NCBI GenBank assembly: GCA_963920635.1 | Contig: OY987298.1 | Location: 63,695,949-63,759,948, forward strand | Direction of reading: 5' to 3' | Source of the DNA: Pseudeuparius sepicola | Lineage: Eukaryota; Arthropoda; Insecta; Coleoptera; Anthribidae | DNA: 64,000 bases | In this document: in pieces, positions 33,434-44,559 of the stretch | How the letters are laid out: each line of letters starts with the position of its first letter | Numbering within the stretch: the stretch's first letter is position 1 | Notes under the pieces: generated by a model | What the model saw: only the letters and a program-made list of their open reading frames with translations | Told to the model about the DNA's origin: nothing | Databases searched by the model: none | Program-made: the position numbers and the translations under genes

Positions 33434-34335
33434 AAGCCTGTTTTATTAATTACATTGACAATTTCTTCATGAATTAATTCATGAAGTCACTTCAAGGACA
33501 AAGTAATATAAAAAATCGTGTATTACACTGGCAATTTCTTTATGAATTAATTCATGAATTTCTTCACGCATTAGAGATGTTCTATTTTTCGTCAAGTTTT
33601 GTGTGAACTTCAGAAGTACTAACATTGAAAATTTGAACACAAGGAAGGTTATATTTTGATACTGGTTTTTGCTTGAGGCATTAGATGAGGAGGAGGAGAA
33701 TAAATAATTTTAAAAATAATATTCTTACATAAAAATTGTGTGTAAAGTTAAAAAATATTAGGTACCACATATTATACGATTTATCTTACAATAGATGTTT
33801 TATTTATGTATTCCGCTACCAAGGCACAGCTCCCTCATTCACGAAATAATAACAAAACTCCTCTCGAGCAGCAATGCTGGTGAGAAAGTCCAAATTGAAA
33901 TATATAGACTGTATCAAGCTCTTCTGGGATCGAACTAGCAGATACGGGTCTCAAAAAATTATTATGTATAATGTGCCAATCTTATGGTTTGCACTTTTTC
34001 CACATTCATATGAATTTTAGTAAAAAAAAAACTCTAAATCGATTGGCTAAAATGCCAAATGCATTTTCAACTACCTACTACTCTTCTAGCCAGACTTAAT
34101 CTGTAGAAATGCTTTGTTTCTCGGTAATATTTTGAAATGGATATGGCTTTAAAATATGTTCTGATAGGAGAAATGCAGCACAACAACATTATTTTGTATT
34201 CTCTTGTGTTGGTATTTGCTAGAATCTGACATAACGTGACAAAAAAATCATAAATTTCTTCATCAGTGCATGTAAAATAGAATTTGTCGTGAATTAATTC
34301 ATGAAGTAATTGTCAATATAAAATAGGCTTTATAG
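33434..34335. mobile_element. Non-autonomous element with palindromic TTCATGAATTAATTCATGAA ends
   Basis: Left end AAGCCTGTTTTAT..ATTGACAATTTCTTCATGAATTAATTCA and right end, inverted, AAGCCTATTTTATATTGACAATTACTTCATGAATT. The 20-base perfect palindrome TTCATGAATTAATTCATGAA occurs at the left (about 33467), in a diverged second copy (about 33540) and near the right end (about 34290). About 900 bases, no transposase. Confidence 0.6.
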
Positions 34336-34692
34336 GTGGAGCTATTATGGACGGTCTTCTTTTATCAACAACAAAAGTTGACGTTCATAACTGTGAAAGC
34401 TGAACCGTGGACGTTGTGGTTCATATCTGTGAAAGCTCAATAAACCAACCATTTAAGGTAAATAACTAGTGGATGATTTGTAGAGTTTACTTTCTGACCG
34501 AATATCCATCACTTCTGGCACTTATATTTTTCTTCGCGCGCTTACCCTAGACACAGCTAGAACAGTTCACCGGGAACATAGTTCGCCTAACAAAGTAACA
34601 AGACATTTTTTCTATCACTCACATATATATGTAATCAAGAATAAAAAACTAAATACATTTCAGTTTTTCCTAGCAACAATTTTACAGACCGA
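34336..34692. other. No gene seen
   Basis: A direct repeat of GTTCATAxCTGTGAAAGCT (about 34384 and 34421) is the only structure noticed. Confidence 0.45.
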
Positions 34693-35113
34693 TGTGAAGA
34701 CAGCCACCGTTTTCAGTCAGCCACCAATATACTAGGCGATCCAAACTTAAAAATAAAAATTGCTGTAAAAACATTATTCTTTGGTTGACAGTCCCAATAT
34801 TTGGCAGAAATGACTAGAAACACGTTTCGGACAAGACAGTGGCGTCTGAACATATCCCCTATTCGATACCCTCACATACCTCCTATTCGAGAAAAGTGGC
34901 CGTAAAAACTTTGTTTTTTTGGTCGCTTGTAGGGGAATATTAGCGCCAGCGAAAAAACAAAATTTTTACGTTTTATTTGGCAAATGATTCAGACGCCACT
35001 ATTTTCTCCGGACGTGTTTCTAGTAATTTCTGCCAAATATTGGGACCGCCAACCAAAGAGTAAAGTTTTTACAGCGATTTTTATTTTTACTGAAAACGGT
35101 GGCTGTCTTCACA
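34693..35113. mobile_element. Foldback element
   Basis: Left TGTGAAGACAGCCACCGTTT and right AAACGGTGGCTGTCTTCACA are exact inverses. Further pairs follow: CCAATATTTGGCAGAAATGAC with CTAGTAATTTCTGCCAAATATTGG-type sequence, and ACAGTGGCGTCTGAA with TTCAGACGCCACT. The left arm carries an extra copy of the CAGTCAGCCACCA word. No coding capacity. Confidence 0.8.
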
Positions 35114-36487
35114 GTTATTTTATAGGACTCGCCCGGAGAAGGGAGAAATAACTAACGCTCAAAAGTGTTCAGTGTAACCATTTCGATTGCATTATTCATA
35201 CAAATAAGCATGCTTAATATTGTCACAACTAGAATTGTGATTGGGAGTGAGCGATTATTAGATGATAGAGCGAATTGATATATATGTATAAGGTAGACTA
35301 TTTAAATAGAGTACTTTTTGAAAAATAGGTATTAACCTAAATAAATATCAGTAAAAAGAGATATAATAAAAATAGAAATTATTTACATTATACATCTTTT
35401 TAGTAGTCGCGGCGCGAGTCGTGGCACCTGGAACCCATTGATCGATCACTATTCCCCGAAGTGCAGACCGCTGGTTTTAAGTCCCTTATAGTGGAAACCG
35501 AGTCAGCACTTAGCGGGCAATCGCCCGATATGGTTCGATTTGCCATTAACCGAAAAATTGGATTTGCAATTTAGCAATAATAATTTTGAAGGTTTACGAT
35601 CTTTCAATAATCAGTAAATGAAAACTAACATTTTTCTGGTGGACAGTATTATACGCAGGGTGTCTAAAAGTCAACATCATCTCGTGGAGGTCTGTTAGGC
35701 TGACTCGCGACTAACTAGAAAATCAAAATATCCATGGCTCTAAATCTCTTACTTTTCGTGTTTGGCTTCTGCCTACCTAAATATGACATAAATCTCTCAA
35801 CATCATCATCAATCTTTGCACCAGCCTATGGAATGTTCGGTTATTTATACATTTCTATCAGGATATTGTCAAGCATACATAACTATTAGTCCCGTTAAAC
35901 TTCTGAGGTGTTTTCTTAAAAATATGACATAAACATAAACCATTTCAGGGTTTGTTTTATTATTATTATTCTCCATCTCAAATTTGAAATGACGCTAAAA
36001 ACGAAAAATAACAAACATCGAACATGTCAAATATTTGACATGTCACACCACAGAGAAGAACCCTAGTTACGTCAACACGCACTAGCCGCGTTTGAAAACA
36101 GTGTAAGTGTGGTGTCAGTGTACGTTGAGAACGTTTAGTGGAAACGTGTTAAAGCGTCACCTAAAATATCCTAACCTCACCTATAACCTAAACATTTGTG
36201 CATGTTTTGTGTTCTTCGCTTACAAGTTGCTGAAAATATTTTATATTTGCAGCAGCTTGTAAATCTCAAAAACAGTTTTTTTTTCTATAAATATTGGACC
36301 AAGGTCAATAAAACATTTTAATTACTACCAAAAACTCAAAAAATCACCTGTCATTATTGCGTACTGCACCAGGCAGTTCAAACGCAATGCTGTTAACACT
36401 GAATGCAAAATAAAACACGATTGTGCATAAATAGTGCGCATGGAGCATTCCATGTGCTGGAATCCCCAAACCCTAGTACTATGTAGC
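35114..36487. other. No gene; contains a 22-bp palindrome and promoter-like DNA
   Basis: 36022-36043 is a perfect palindrome centred on CAAATATTTG (ACATGTCAAAT and its complement). From 36080 to 36200 a GTGTAAGTGTGGTGTCAGTG-type stretch resembles an insect initiator and leader, without a following coding exon. Confidence 0.4.
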
Positions 36488-37540
36488 CAGGGACTCTTTA
36501 AAATAAGGGGACCCAGCACGTCACATAGGAAAAGTGAAGCCTTGAGGGGAAGTTTGTTTTCTGTAGACTCAAAGGAGACCACAAGGGGGCTGGTACAAGG
36601 TTATGTTATATGCCAGTGTCCAACTGCCATCACTGCCATCAGGTTTTATGTAACATGCCAGTCCCATAGCTAAAGGAGACAAAATATTTCCCATCATAAT
36701 TCACAATTTTTAACTTTTCTAACTTCCAGATACTCAGATGTGTCAATTAAAGGTAATGCGGCCGCCTACGTAGTATTGTAGTATTCCCAATAATTGCATG
36801 GAGCCAAATTTTTCCCGTATCACCTTTAGTAGTCCTACAATTCCCATTACGTGGGCATTACGTATAAGTAGTTTAAAACCAAAATCCTATTTCGTAAATT
36901 TTAAAATATTAAGCAGGTAGCTTCAGTCAGGTCTTTTTTTAAAGAGTTTTTATCTACGACTACAAGTTTATTTTAAGTTTGTGAGGTACCTTGCCAGAGA
37001 AATAAAATTACAAATATTTTATAATGAACACCGAGAAAAACTACATGATTGGAACTACTAGACTTAATCTTATTAGTCCATCCCGAAATCCGAAATCTGT
37101 GAAAGTTCTTTGGGTAGATACATTCAACAAGGGAAGATAGTTATTGTTCAAGTATACATTATTACCAATGAATTGAGGAACCTGGTAACAAGGTGCAATA
37201 GCGACAAATTCTTAAATAAGCAAACTCGGCACTGACTTACCATACTTATTATTTAAATTCGTGGAAATAATTGCTGGAAACCAATTTCAACTATAAAATA
37301 TATTTGTTTCATTTGACAGTTGCCACATTCTGCACTTGTAGAAACAAAATTGTCTAGTCTGATTTTTAGAAATCATGGAAACCATTATTAATTTTTACCA
37401 ACAATCAAACTACCTGTTATGTTCATAGATTCTCCAATAAAGTGGCATACTTGGCATCACTGATACCATTAGAATGAGAAAAGAATAGGCCTTAATTTGG
37501 AAAGTATAATGCTGGGTCCCCTTACTTTAAAGAGTCCCTG
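36488..37540. mobile_element. hAT-like MITE, copy 2 (inverted), with insert
   Basis: Reverse-orientation copy of the element at 30091-30620 with the same CAGGGACTCTTTAAAATAAG ends. It is flanked by TATGTAGC (36480-36487) and AATGTAGC (37541-37548), an 8-base duplication with one mismatch. Internal sequence matches copy 1 on both sides of an insert at 36753-37282. Confidence 0.85.
36753..37282. mobile_element. 530-bp insert within hAT-like MITE
   Basis: Defined by comparison with copy 1, where CAATTAAAG is directly followed by AATTTCAAC. Begins GTAATGCGGCCGCCTACGTAG; no clear inverted ends or protein. Origin unknown. Confidence 0.7.
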
Positions 37541-37619
37541 AATGTAGCTAATGCCAACCTAACCTAATAACCTGGGTATTCAGTTAGGTTAGGTGATTGT
37601 CAAGCTTCTAGGAAAATAA

Positions 37620-37727
37620 CGCCCCGGACAATTACCCCCCGGACATATACCCCGCGACATTCACCCCGGACACATTAACCCCCCGGTACAAATACCCCCC
37701 GGACAATAACCCCCTGTAAAATATAAA
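37620..37727. repeat. Left MULE terminal minisatellite
   Basis: Six or so units such as CCCCGGACAATTA, CCCCCCGGACATATA, CCCCGGACACATTAA and CCCCCCGGACAATAA, each 14-17 bases. Confidence 0.9.
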
Positions 37728-39000
37728 GAAAACAAATAGAAGACGTGTTTAAATTTTTTTCTAGTCAAGCAAAAAAAAAGTATGAAAGTTGGGAATTTTT
37801 ACGAAAAACACTAGATATTTCTGTACGATATGGAATTTGTAAAATCCACCAGAGGAGCACAGAAAGTGTTCTTCGAAGGCTTTGTCTATGTCAGACAAAA
37901 GGAACTGGTGAATGGCGTTGTGTCATTTGAAAGAAGAAGAAGTAAGCAAGACTGCAAAGCTAAAATTAAAGTCCGTGGTGAAGAACTTGTAGGACGTACA
38001 ATCATACCCATGCACCAGATGCAGCTTAAAAAGAAGTCTGCAAAGTAGTGGCACAAATGAACGGACCATTCCGTGCGTGTACGCGTTGCTCCAAAATAAG
38101 ACACAACAGACTTTTATGCCAAGTTGTTTGAGACAATAATGTCGCTGAATGCCAATTTGAAGCCCACAAGCATCATGGTTGATTTTGAATTGGCGGTTAT
38201 AAACAGTTTGGAACGAAGCTTCCCAATCAAAGGATTCTTCTTTCATTTAAGCCAAAACATATTCAGAAAATTTCAGGAGAACGGGTTACAGCGACGATAC
38301 CAGGAAGACTCCGACTTTGCCCTCAAGCTTAGAATGGTCCCAGCAGTTGCATTTGTACCAGTGAATGAAGTTAATAATGCTTTTGAGAAAGTGTGCGAAA
38401 TATTACCACCAGAAAGCTTGCCAGTAGCTGACTATTTTGAAGATACCTACATTGGACGGCCACAACGGTATGGTAGACGACAACCAATATTTGATAAACA
38501 CATGTGGAATATGTATGAGCGCTCCGAGAACGAATTGCCAAAAACCAACAACTCAGTGGAAGGATGGCACAGAAGTTTCCAATTAAATGTCGTTAAATCC
38601 CACAATTTATAAATTCATTTCGTTTCTACAGAGGGAACAAGCAATACAACAAGTCTATTGCACTCGATAGCCTTAGCGGGGCATCCACCTCAACAACAAA
38701 GAAAAAAATATGCCGATTCAAATGCGCGAATTCTTAATATTGTACATAGCTATCGTCAAAGAGATATATTCACAGTTAAAAATCGGATTGAAGTATGTTA
38801 ATTTTTTTGGATGTTAATATATTTGTGTCAAAAAGTGACATACATTGTTACTTAAATTAACGCACGAGCAATATGTCGAATCATCTAGATACGTCAATGT
38901 GTAAAACTGTAACATTTTAACTCGCACAAATGTTAAAAATATTACTGAATATGTACAATGTGTTGATGTAACTATCTTCTGTGTTAAGTTTAACATTTAT

Positions 39001-39388
39001 TATTTAACTTATTTCGATATGTTTTGAATAACAGAATACGTGCATTTAATACTTTCATGCATGTAGAGTTAACATATTAAATTATTTATTTTGCAACGCA
39101 ATATAAACTTCAGTGTCATTTCGACTCATAAAAATGTAAGTCTCTACACAGTATTTGTTAAAATCGAATGATTGGACTGTTGTTTTCGCTTCCCTATTTA
39201 ACTTATTTCGATATGTTTTGAATAACAGAATACGTGCATTTAATACTTTAATGCATGTAGAGTTAACATATTAAGTTATTCATTTTGCAACGCAACATAA
39301 ACTTCAGTGTCATTTCGACTCATAAAAATGTAAGTCTCTACGCAGTAATTGCTAAAATCGAATGATTGGACTGTTGTTTTCGCTTCCC
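39001..39388. repeat. Tandem duplication, 194-bp unit x 2, in nested element
   Basis: Two consecutive, nearly identical units from TATTTAACTTATTTCGATAT to TGTTGTTTTCGCTTCCC, starting at 39001 and 39195. They stand directly upstream of a leader-like exon, so they look like duplicated promoter DNA. Confidence 0.9.
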
Positions 39389-39528
39389 GGCTATCACACT
39401 TGGTCAAGTCGTTTTCATCTCAGTCAGTCCAGAATTGCGTCGCGTGCCAGGTGCCAATTCCTATCGATTAATAGCGTGTGTTGCTGTGTAGTAATAGTAC
39501 GGTAATAGTGTGTGTATAAAAAATTCAG
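39389..39528 (+). promoter_or_regulatory. Promoter and leader exon of nested element, with splice donor
   Basis: GGTCAAGTCGTTTTCATCTC and CAGTCAGTCCAG (initiator-like TCAGT) open a GT-rich leader with no ATG-led frame. It ends AATTCAG|GTAAGTG at 39528. This resembles the untranslated first exon of an insect transposase gene whose coding exons have been lost. Transcription start and use are inferred. Confidence 0.4.
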
Positions 39529-41155
39529 GTAAGTGATACTTCAAATTCCTACACATATTATTATATAGAAGTACCTACTTCCAGGGTTTTTATATGTACT
39601 CTTTAATTATGAATTTGCCGCACCTAACAAATGCCCTTATTTCTAATTTTTATGCTGTTCTGCCTAGATCTTTAGATTTTATACCTACATTATTTGGATA
39701 ATTCTTAATTTTATCTGTTATTAAATTGTTTTGAATAAATTTAAAAAGTTGCCTTTTGTAGGTATATTGGTATACCTCTATAGTGATCATAGTTATCAGA
39801 AGAAATTTGATATTTATTTTGTATAGTATAGATGTATCTTCTATTATTATTATTATTAATCTGCCTAATCCTAATATGTAACCCTTTTGTTTTGAAATAA
39901 AAAAAATCACAAATCAAAATTGTTGTATTCATTTTGCAAGTATCACCCATTTACTTCACATAGTTGCTAGTTGCTAAGAAGATGTTATTGCCCGAGATTT
40001 ATAAAACAAGTTATAGTCATGGCAGTGTTGTTCCAGTCCTTTGCAGTGTAAGAAACAGTAAAAGTATAAAGTTTATTAAAAGGTAAGTATCGAGAAAGGT
40101 ATTATTACGAGACACTTATTATATATAGACATACCTATATAATATATAATATAATATACATATAGTGTCTCCACATTAAGTACCTACTTACCACCCCTGT
40201 AAAATCTTTATTTGTTGACCGATTTTGATAAACTTTTTTTGTTAGGTATATATTAAAAATGCGCATATTAAACATTTGTTCTAATGTTAAAAAAGAATAG
40301 GTAATATCTAGAAATAAAAAAATAATACTTTTTTTCTTATATGATTACAACCCAAGAATAAAGTTACCTATACTCATTGAATGCGCATTTTGAATACCTA
40401 TACCTATAAAAAAACTTTTATCAAAATCGATCAACAAATAAAAAATTTACACGAGTGGTAAGTCCTTAATGTGGACACACTGTATATAATAATGTAATTA
40501 TTACGTAATATATTTATTTACTATTAATCTCATGTTAAAGTACTATTTATATGTGTATTTTTAACTTTAGATCAAATGTTAATTTCACTATAGCTATATG
40601 TTACAACTACGTAGATCAAATGTTAAAAACCACTGTCGTTTTTCCTCTATTTAACATATGCCTAGATGTTACTTCAACTCACGCTTTTGTTAATATAAAT
40701 AATGAAAAATGTCTCATTAACATTACCTGACTTGTTAATTTGAATATGGAGAGTTTCAATATGACACACTACCATTGTAAATACAACAAAACTTTAATGT
40801 CAACTTAACTTTTATTTTCACAAATCTGTATGTATAAGGTGGCATACAATAATACTTCAAAATGATATAACACTTTCAGTTAATCATTTTCTACACAACG
40901 CATAACGTAAAATTTGACAGTCACGTACATCAGCCATTTGACATATTTTTGTGTGTGGACCAGATGGAACATCAAAAAAATGTTAAATTTAACATATTAT
41001 TTTCAACTGTGTTGGATTATATACGTGGAATAGCTCACAACCTTTCTTTATAATAATTAAGTTTATGTATATGCGTAATACATGATTTTTAGTTATTGTA
41101 AGTAATTAATAAATGTGTTATCATATTTCGGATTTTCTCTGTATTTGACACTGGG

Positions 41156-41281
41156 ATAGGCAATGGCAAGGGGGGTAAATGTCCGGGGGGTATTTACCAA
41201 GGGGGGTACATTTCCGGGGGGTGGTTTTCCGGGGGTATAAGTCCGGGGGGTGATTGCCCGTGGGGTTATTGTCCTGTTACC
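41156..41281. repeat. Right MULE terminal minisatellite (inverted)
   Basis: Units such as GGGGGGTAAATGTCC, GGGGGGTATTTACC, GGGGGTATAAGTCC and GGGGTTATTGTCC, the complement of the left-end units. Confidence 0.9.
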
Positions 41282-41290
41282 GATTGTCAA

Positions 41291-42280
41291 CGGTCAAGTG
41301 TCAACAAATTTCAATTTCGCACTGTCAGCCTACAGACCCGTATAGGAGGGCCGTGTAACTTACTTTTTCGTTGGCCGACTTTTGGGAGGCTTATACTTGC
41401 ATTCCCTACTTCCTTTCGACGTGTGGTAGACTGCTCCATGAACGATTATGGCTTGTAAACAATAAAGCATTAGATTGCTTTTCTATACAATTTCTTGCTT
41501 TAATAATAATTATAAAAATCATTGACAGGACATTTTTTTATTGACAACTATTTTCTAGTACCAATTAGAACAATCCTTGTTTTATTGTATTGTTGTATTA
41601 CTTTACTGACCTGTTTTTTTGTTTCACAACAATTAGAAGCATATCAAATCAAACGAGCTAACACTCGTCGCGTTGACAACCGCGAAAATGTGCACAAACA
41701 AAAATATGAACACGAACGTTTATATTTTAGATGAAAATACATAGGTAATAAATTTCAACAAAGAGTGGGACTATGGGTACGTTGTCGGCCTGCCGTGTCT
41801 CAACTTCGGTAAGAAAATCGATGTTATAAGCAAGGTATGGTTTTAAGAAACTGTTCTCCGCGGACCTCCCCTAAAATCCAAACAGTATAAACTTGAACAC
41901 ATCGGGTCGGGTTGCAAAAATCCGCTAGGCAAAGTTTGCAGTTTGGATTTCGGCAGACGTCCGCGGCGAAACCACAACGGAGTTTTCTGTTTCGGTAGGG
42001 CCTTATTACATAGGTATTACATATCTAATAAACATATCCCTACCCTACGTGAAACAGACTTTTTTGTCAGTGACTCAAAATTTCTCCCGATTTTTAAAAA
42101 TCTTATTGGTATCTTCTTTATTTTACAGTTTTTTAAAAAATAGCTTCATACGTGCGTTCCCAGGGGGTTAACTTTACCCCTGGTTAAAATGATTGCAAAT
42201 ACTCACCTTGTACAGTGTAGTAGAATATTTTAATAAGTACATAGATGTTCTTCCGAATGTTATTTGCAAACTCCCCTCGT
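41291..42280. other. No gene seen
   Basis: Mixed composition with short frames only. A direct word CGGTTTCGGTAGGGCC-type stretch near 41990 has no recognised role. Confidence 0.4.
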
Positions 42281-42289
42281 GTCGCGCCG

Positions 42290-42720
42290 TCCGATTAAAA
42301 TCGACTCGAAGCAGAACAAACCACACCCACCGCCGCAACCGGCGGCGGCGGCGGCGGCCGTATCCAGGGGGCGGCGCACCTGCCGCCCCGCGCCCCGCGC
42401 CCCGGGGCACCCGCCGGGATCTTTTTCAATAATTGCCGGCGCGGCGCGAGGCAACGGATACGCGCCACGGGCAGATATAATTGCCCGATAAGGTCCCGCA
42501 ATACGGTGGTGGAAGAAAACGCAATTTGTTGCCCGACGCACGGCCGGCGGAAAATAACCTCCATGGGTAGCAGCCGGTTTCGCAAGCGACGGCTTTAAAG
42601 TTCAATCCGCTCAATGTTTCTATGGCGTCCATCAAATAATTAATAATTGCTACTCCGCCATTAAATGCATGGTTGAGGCTGGACCAACACCATATAATAG
42701 ACCTGTGCATAGCGATCGCT
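42290..42720. promoter_or_regulatory. GC-rich non-coding element
   Basis: A very GC-rich core (GGCGGCGGCGGCGGCGGCC to about 42420) followed by mixed DNA with AATAATTGCC, GATATAATTGCCCGATAA, CATCAAATAATTAATAATTG and GCCATTAAATGC (homeodomain-type cores). All six frames give only repetitive Ala/Pro/Arg strings. Part of it (42358-42530) is related to 32.9-33.07 kb. Candidate cis-regulatory element. Confidence 0.35.
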
Positions 42721-42879
42721 GCACTGATGGCGCCGCATGACTAAAAAATCTACACGATTATTAATGTTAGAAATATCATTTTTGCACAATATATTATAAA
42801 ATGAAAACATACAAGTGTGTATCTGTTAAAATGTATTTTTAATATCCAAGAAATGTTTGTCTTTAGCATATACAATAAA
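42721..42879. other. AT-rich spacer
   Basis: Nothing recognised. Confidence 0.5.
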
Positions 42880-44017
42880 GGTACCGTAAAACGGGGTTAC
42901 TTTGCACCTATCAGGATAACTTTGCACCAATGTTGTAAATGTTATTTATAGACACTTATTTCCTCTAATTTGGATTTTTTCACTTTATAACGTTTTCTAC
43001 TAATAGATGGAGCCGCAATAAGTAATATAGCAACAGGTTAGACTCCCCCTCCCGCCATTAGTTGTTGATCAGCTGTTACTGGTATCTTAACCACAAAATT
43101 TCGTTGATTTATAGGTAGTTCCCCAAAATTGTATTGCCATAAGGAATTTCTAGCTGATAAGAAGCGATAAGAATACATTTAATTGCATGTACCCACTATT
43201 GTTTATACATATAAAACAAAGTTATTAGAATTTGGAATCGAAGAAAACATATTTTTTTATTATAATAACGGTTTTCTAGAAAATTGGGGATACTTTGCAC
43301 CGCACTTTCAGTGGTGTCTACCCACCACTTTTAGTGGTGTCTACTCTTCAAGCCCTTTCATTTAATACCAATACTAAGGATGAGGTTGAAAAGAAAATGT
43401 AACTCGCCATCTTGGAGCGGCGGCCATATTGAATTTAGTGTGATGTCACTAACTTTATCGTTTTCTACTCTTCAAGCCCTTTCGTTTGATACCTACCCGT
43501 ATTAAGGGATTAAAAAGAAAATGTAATCCGCCATCTTGGGGCGGCGGCCATATTGAATTTACTGTGATGTCACTAACTTGATAGTTTTCTACTCTTCAAG
43601 CCCTCCCATTTGATACCCATATTAAGGGGCTTGTTACCCCAATAAAAAATAGCAGCTTTAAATGCTTATTATTGGCTAAATGAAGTAATTAAATATGAGG
43701 GAAAAAATCCTACTTATCTATTGTGGTGCAAAGTAAATATTTACGTCGGGTTTCTTTGCATTAGTATCAGTTTACAGGCTAAAAATAATTCAAATTCCAA
43801 ATGGTGCAAAGTATCCCTCTTATAGGGAATACTTTGCACCATAATTAATTAATTAGTGACGCGTTAAACCTAGTTCTGAACGTAGTTACACTGGTTTTAT
43901 AACCTATAAAATTGTCTTTCACAAAAAAATACCGATACTGGATTTAAAATATTTTAACTTTTGCATTTCAAAAATTAGGAAAAAAAGTGCTGGAAAGTAA
44001 CCCCCTTTTACGGTACC
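42880..44017. mobile_element. Element with GGTACCGTAAAACGGGG terminal repeats
   Basis: Left GGTACCGTAAAACGGGGTTAC and right GTAACCCCCTTTTACGGTACC are inverted. Just inside, ACTTTGCACC words recur at both ends (42900, 42922, 43298, 43715, 43802, 43833). The middle carries a tandem array (43335-43640) whose monomer is shared with 56.3-56.8 kb. No transposase. Confidence 0.75.
43335..43640. repeat. 124-bp tandem monomer, about 2.5 units
   Basis: CTACTCTTCAAGCCCT starts units at 43341, 43465 and 43589. Each unit contains CCATCTTGG..CGGCGGCCATATT and TGATGTCACTAAC. The same monomer, inverted, forms the array at 56305-56770 and a single unit at 50960-51070. Confidence 0.9.
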
Positions 44018-44559
44018 AAAATATAGGTAGCTATTTATTTCGCTGCAACAAACACTGCGAATAAAAATTGTTTACCTTTTCTTCATGCTTGCGATACCCA
44101 CACAGATAGAAATACAATTCTTCATAGAAAAATATTTGTTGTTTGATCACGAATTATTTGTCAGAAATAATATTTATTTCGGTAGAAAGTATATTATTTA
44201 AATAAAGATTTATTTTTTTCAATTAAAAAATAAGTGCTTTTTGGGTGAAGTATTTGATTCTTTTGGCACATTATTGTTTAGTGGAAGCATTTATTATTTT
44301 CCTGAAATAAGGTATACCTAACTTGGTGCAAACAAGAATAATTTTTATTTATAGTATTAGCTTTCGTTGTTTGGGTCAACCACATTGTTATTTGGTTTAA
44401 ATGTGACCTTATTTGAGTTAAATAATACTACCTGTCATTTTTATGGCTGTCTCGCTCCAGAGAATGAAAGATAGAAAGAGAAAATATGGGAGGACGAGGG
44501 CGCACTCTAGTGTCGGCGTTCAGCGCTATTCCGTGTCCGTGTAAGTAAGTACGCGTCTG
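44018..44559. other. AT-rich DNA, no gene seen
   Basis: Nothing recognised apart from simple AT-rich sequence. Confidence 0.5.

Larger units (their letters stand above)
38796..40994. mobile_element. TA-inserted element nested in the MULE transposase
   Basis: Begins TGTTAATTTTTTTGGATGTT and ends (inverted) TGTTAAATTTAACATTTTTTTGATGTT-like. It is flanked by TA on both sides (38794-38795 and 40995-40996). Taking out the element and one TA leaves GAA GTA TTA TTT TCA, which continues the MULE reading frame exactly, so the boundaries are well supported. A TA duplication suggests mobilisation by a Tc1/mariner-type transposase. TGTTAA/TTAACA words are scattered along both subterminal regions. No transposase frame is present, so it is non-autonomous. 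Confidence 0.85.
37830..41053 (+). pseudogene. FLYWCH/MULE transposase, broken and interrupted
   Basis: Transposase of the surrounding MULE. The start MEFVKSTRGAQKVFFEGFVY is a FLYWCH finger. After a one-base loss in an A-run the frame reads GTGEWRCVI, and a second shift gives KQDCKAKIKVRGEELVGR. The segment that should hold the first catalytic Asp is deleted (about 38040-38100). From FYAKLFETIMSLNA the MULE core is clear: SIMVDFELAVINSLE (second Asp), GFFFHLSQNIFRKFQENGL and NNSVEGWHRSF (catalytic Glu region). After another shift at 38600 it reads TIYKFISFLQREQAIQQ and YADSNARILNIVHSYRQRD, up to NRIEV at 38795. There a 2.2-kb element interrupts it; the frame resumes at 40997 as LFSTVLDYIRGIAHNLSL and a stop at 41051-41053. 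Confidence 0.9.
37604..41281 (+). mobile_element. MULE transposon with minisatellite terminal repeats
   Basis: A Mutator-like element of 3.7 kb flanked by the 9-base duplication GATTGTCAA (37595-37603 and 41282-41290), the length expected for this superfamily. Both ends are built of short tandem units of the form CCCCCCGGACA plus A/T-rich filler: 37620-37727 in the C-rich sense, 41156-41281 in the G-rich sense. They act as inverted repeats although the unit count and order differ. Outer ends align as GCTTCTAGGAAAATAAC and GGTAACAGGACAATAAC. It contains a broken FLYWCH-MULE transposase and a nested 2.2-kb element. Confidence 0.9.

Noticed and set aside
37620..37727. CRISPR-like regular repeat
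   Set aside because: Units are contiguous with no unique spacers, and the inverted array at the other end plus the 9-base duplication show they are MULE termini in a eukaryotic sequence.
42264..42710. Overlapping Ala/Pro/Arg-rich frames on both strands
   Set aside because: Explained by GGC/GCC triplet runs in a GC-rich block; frames are not conserved in the related stretch at 33 kb.
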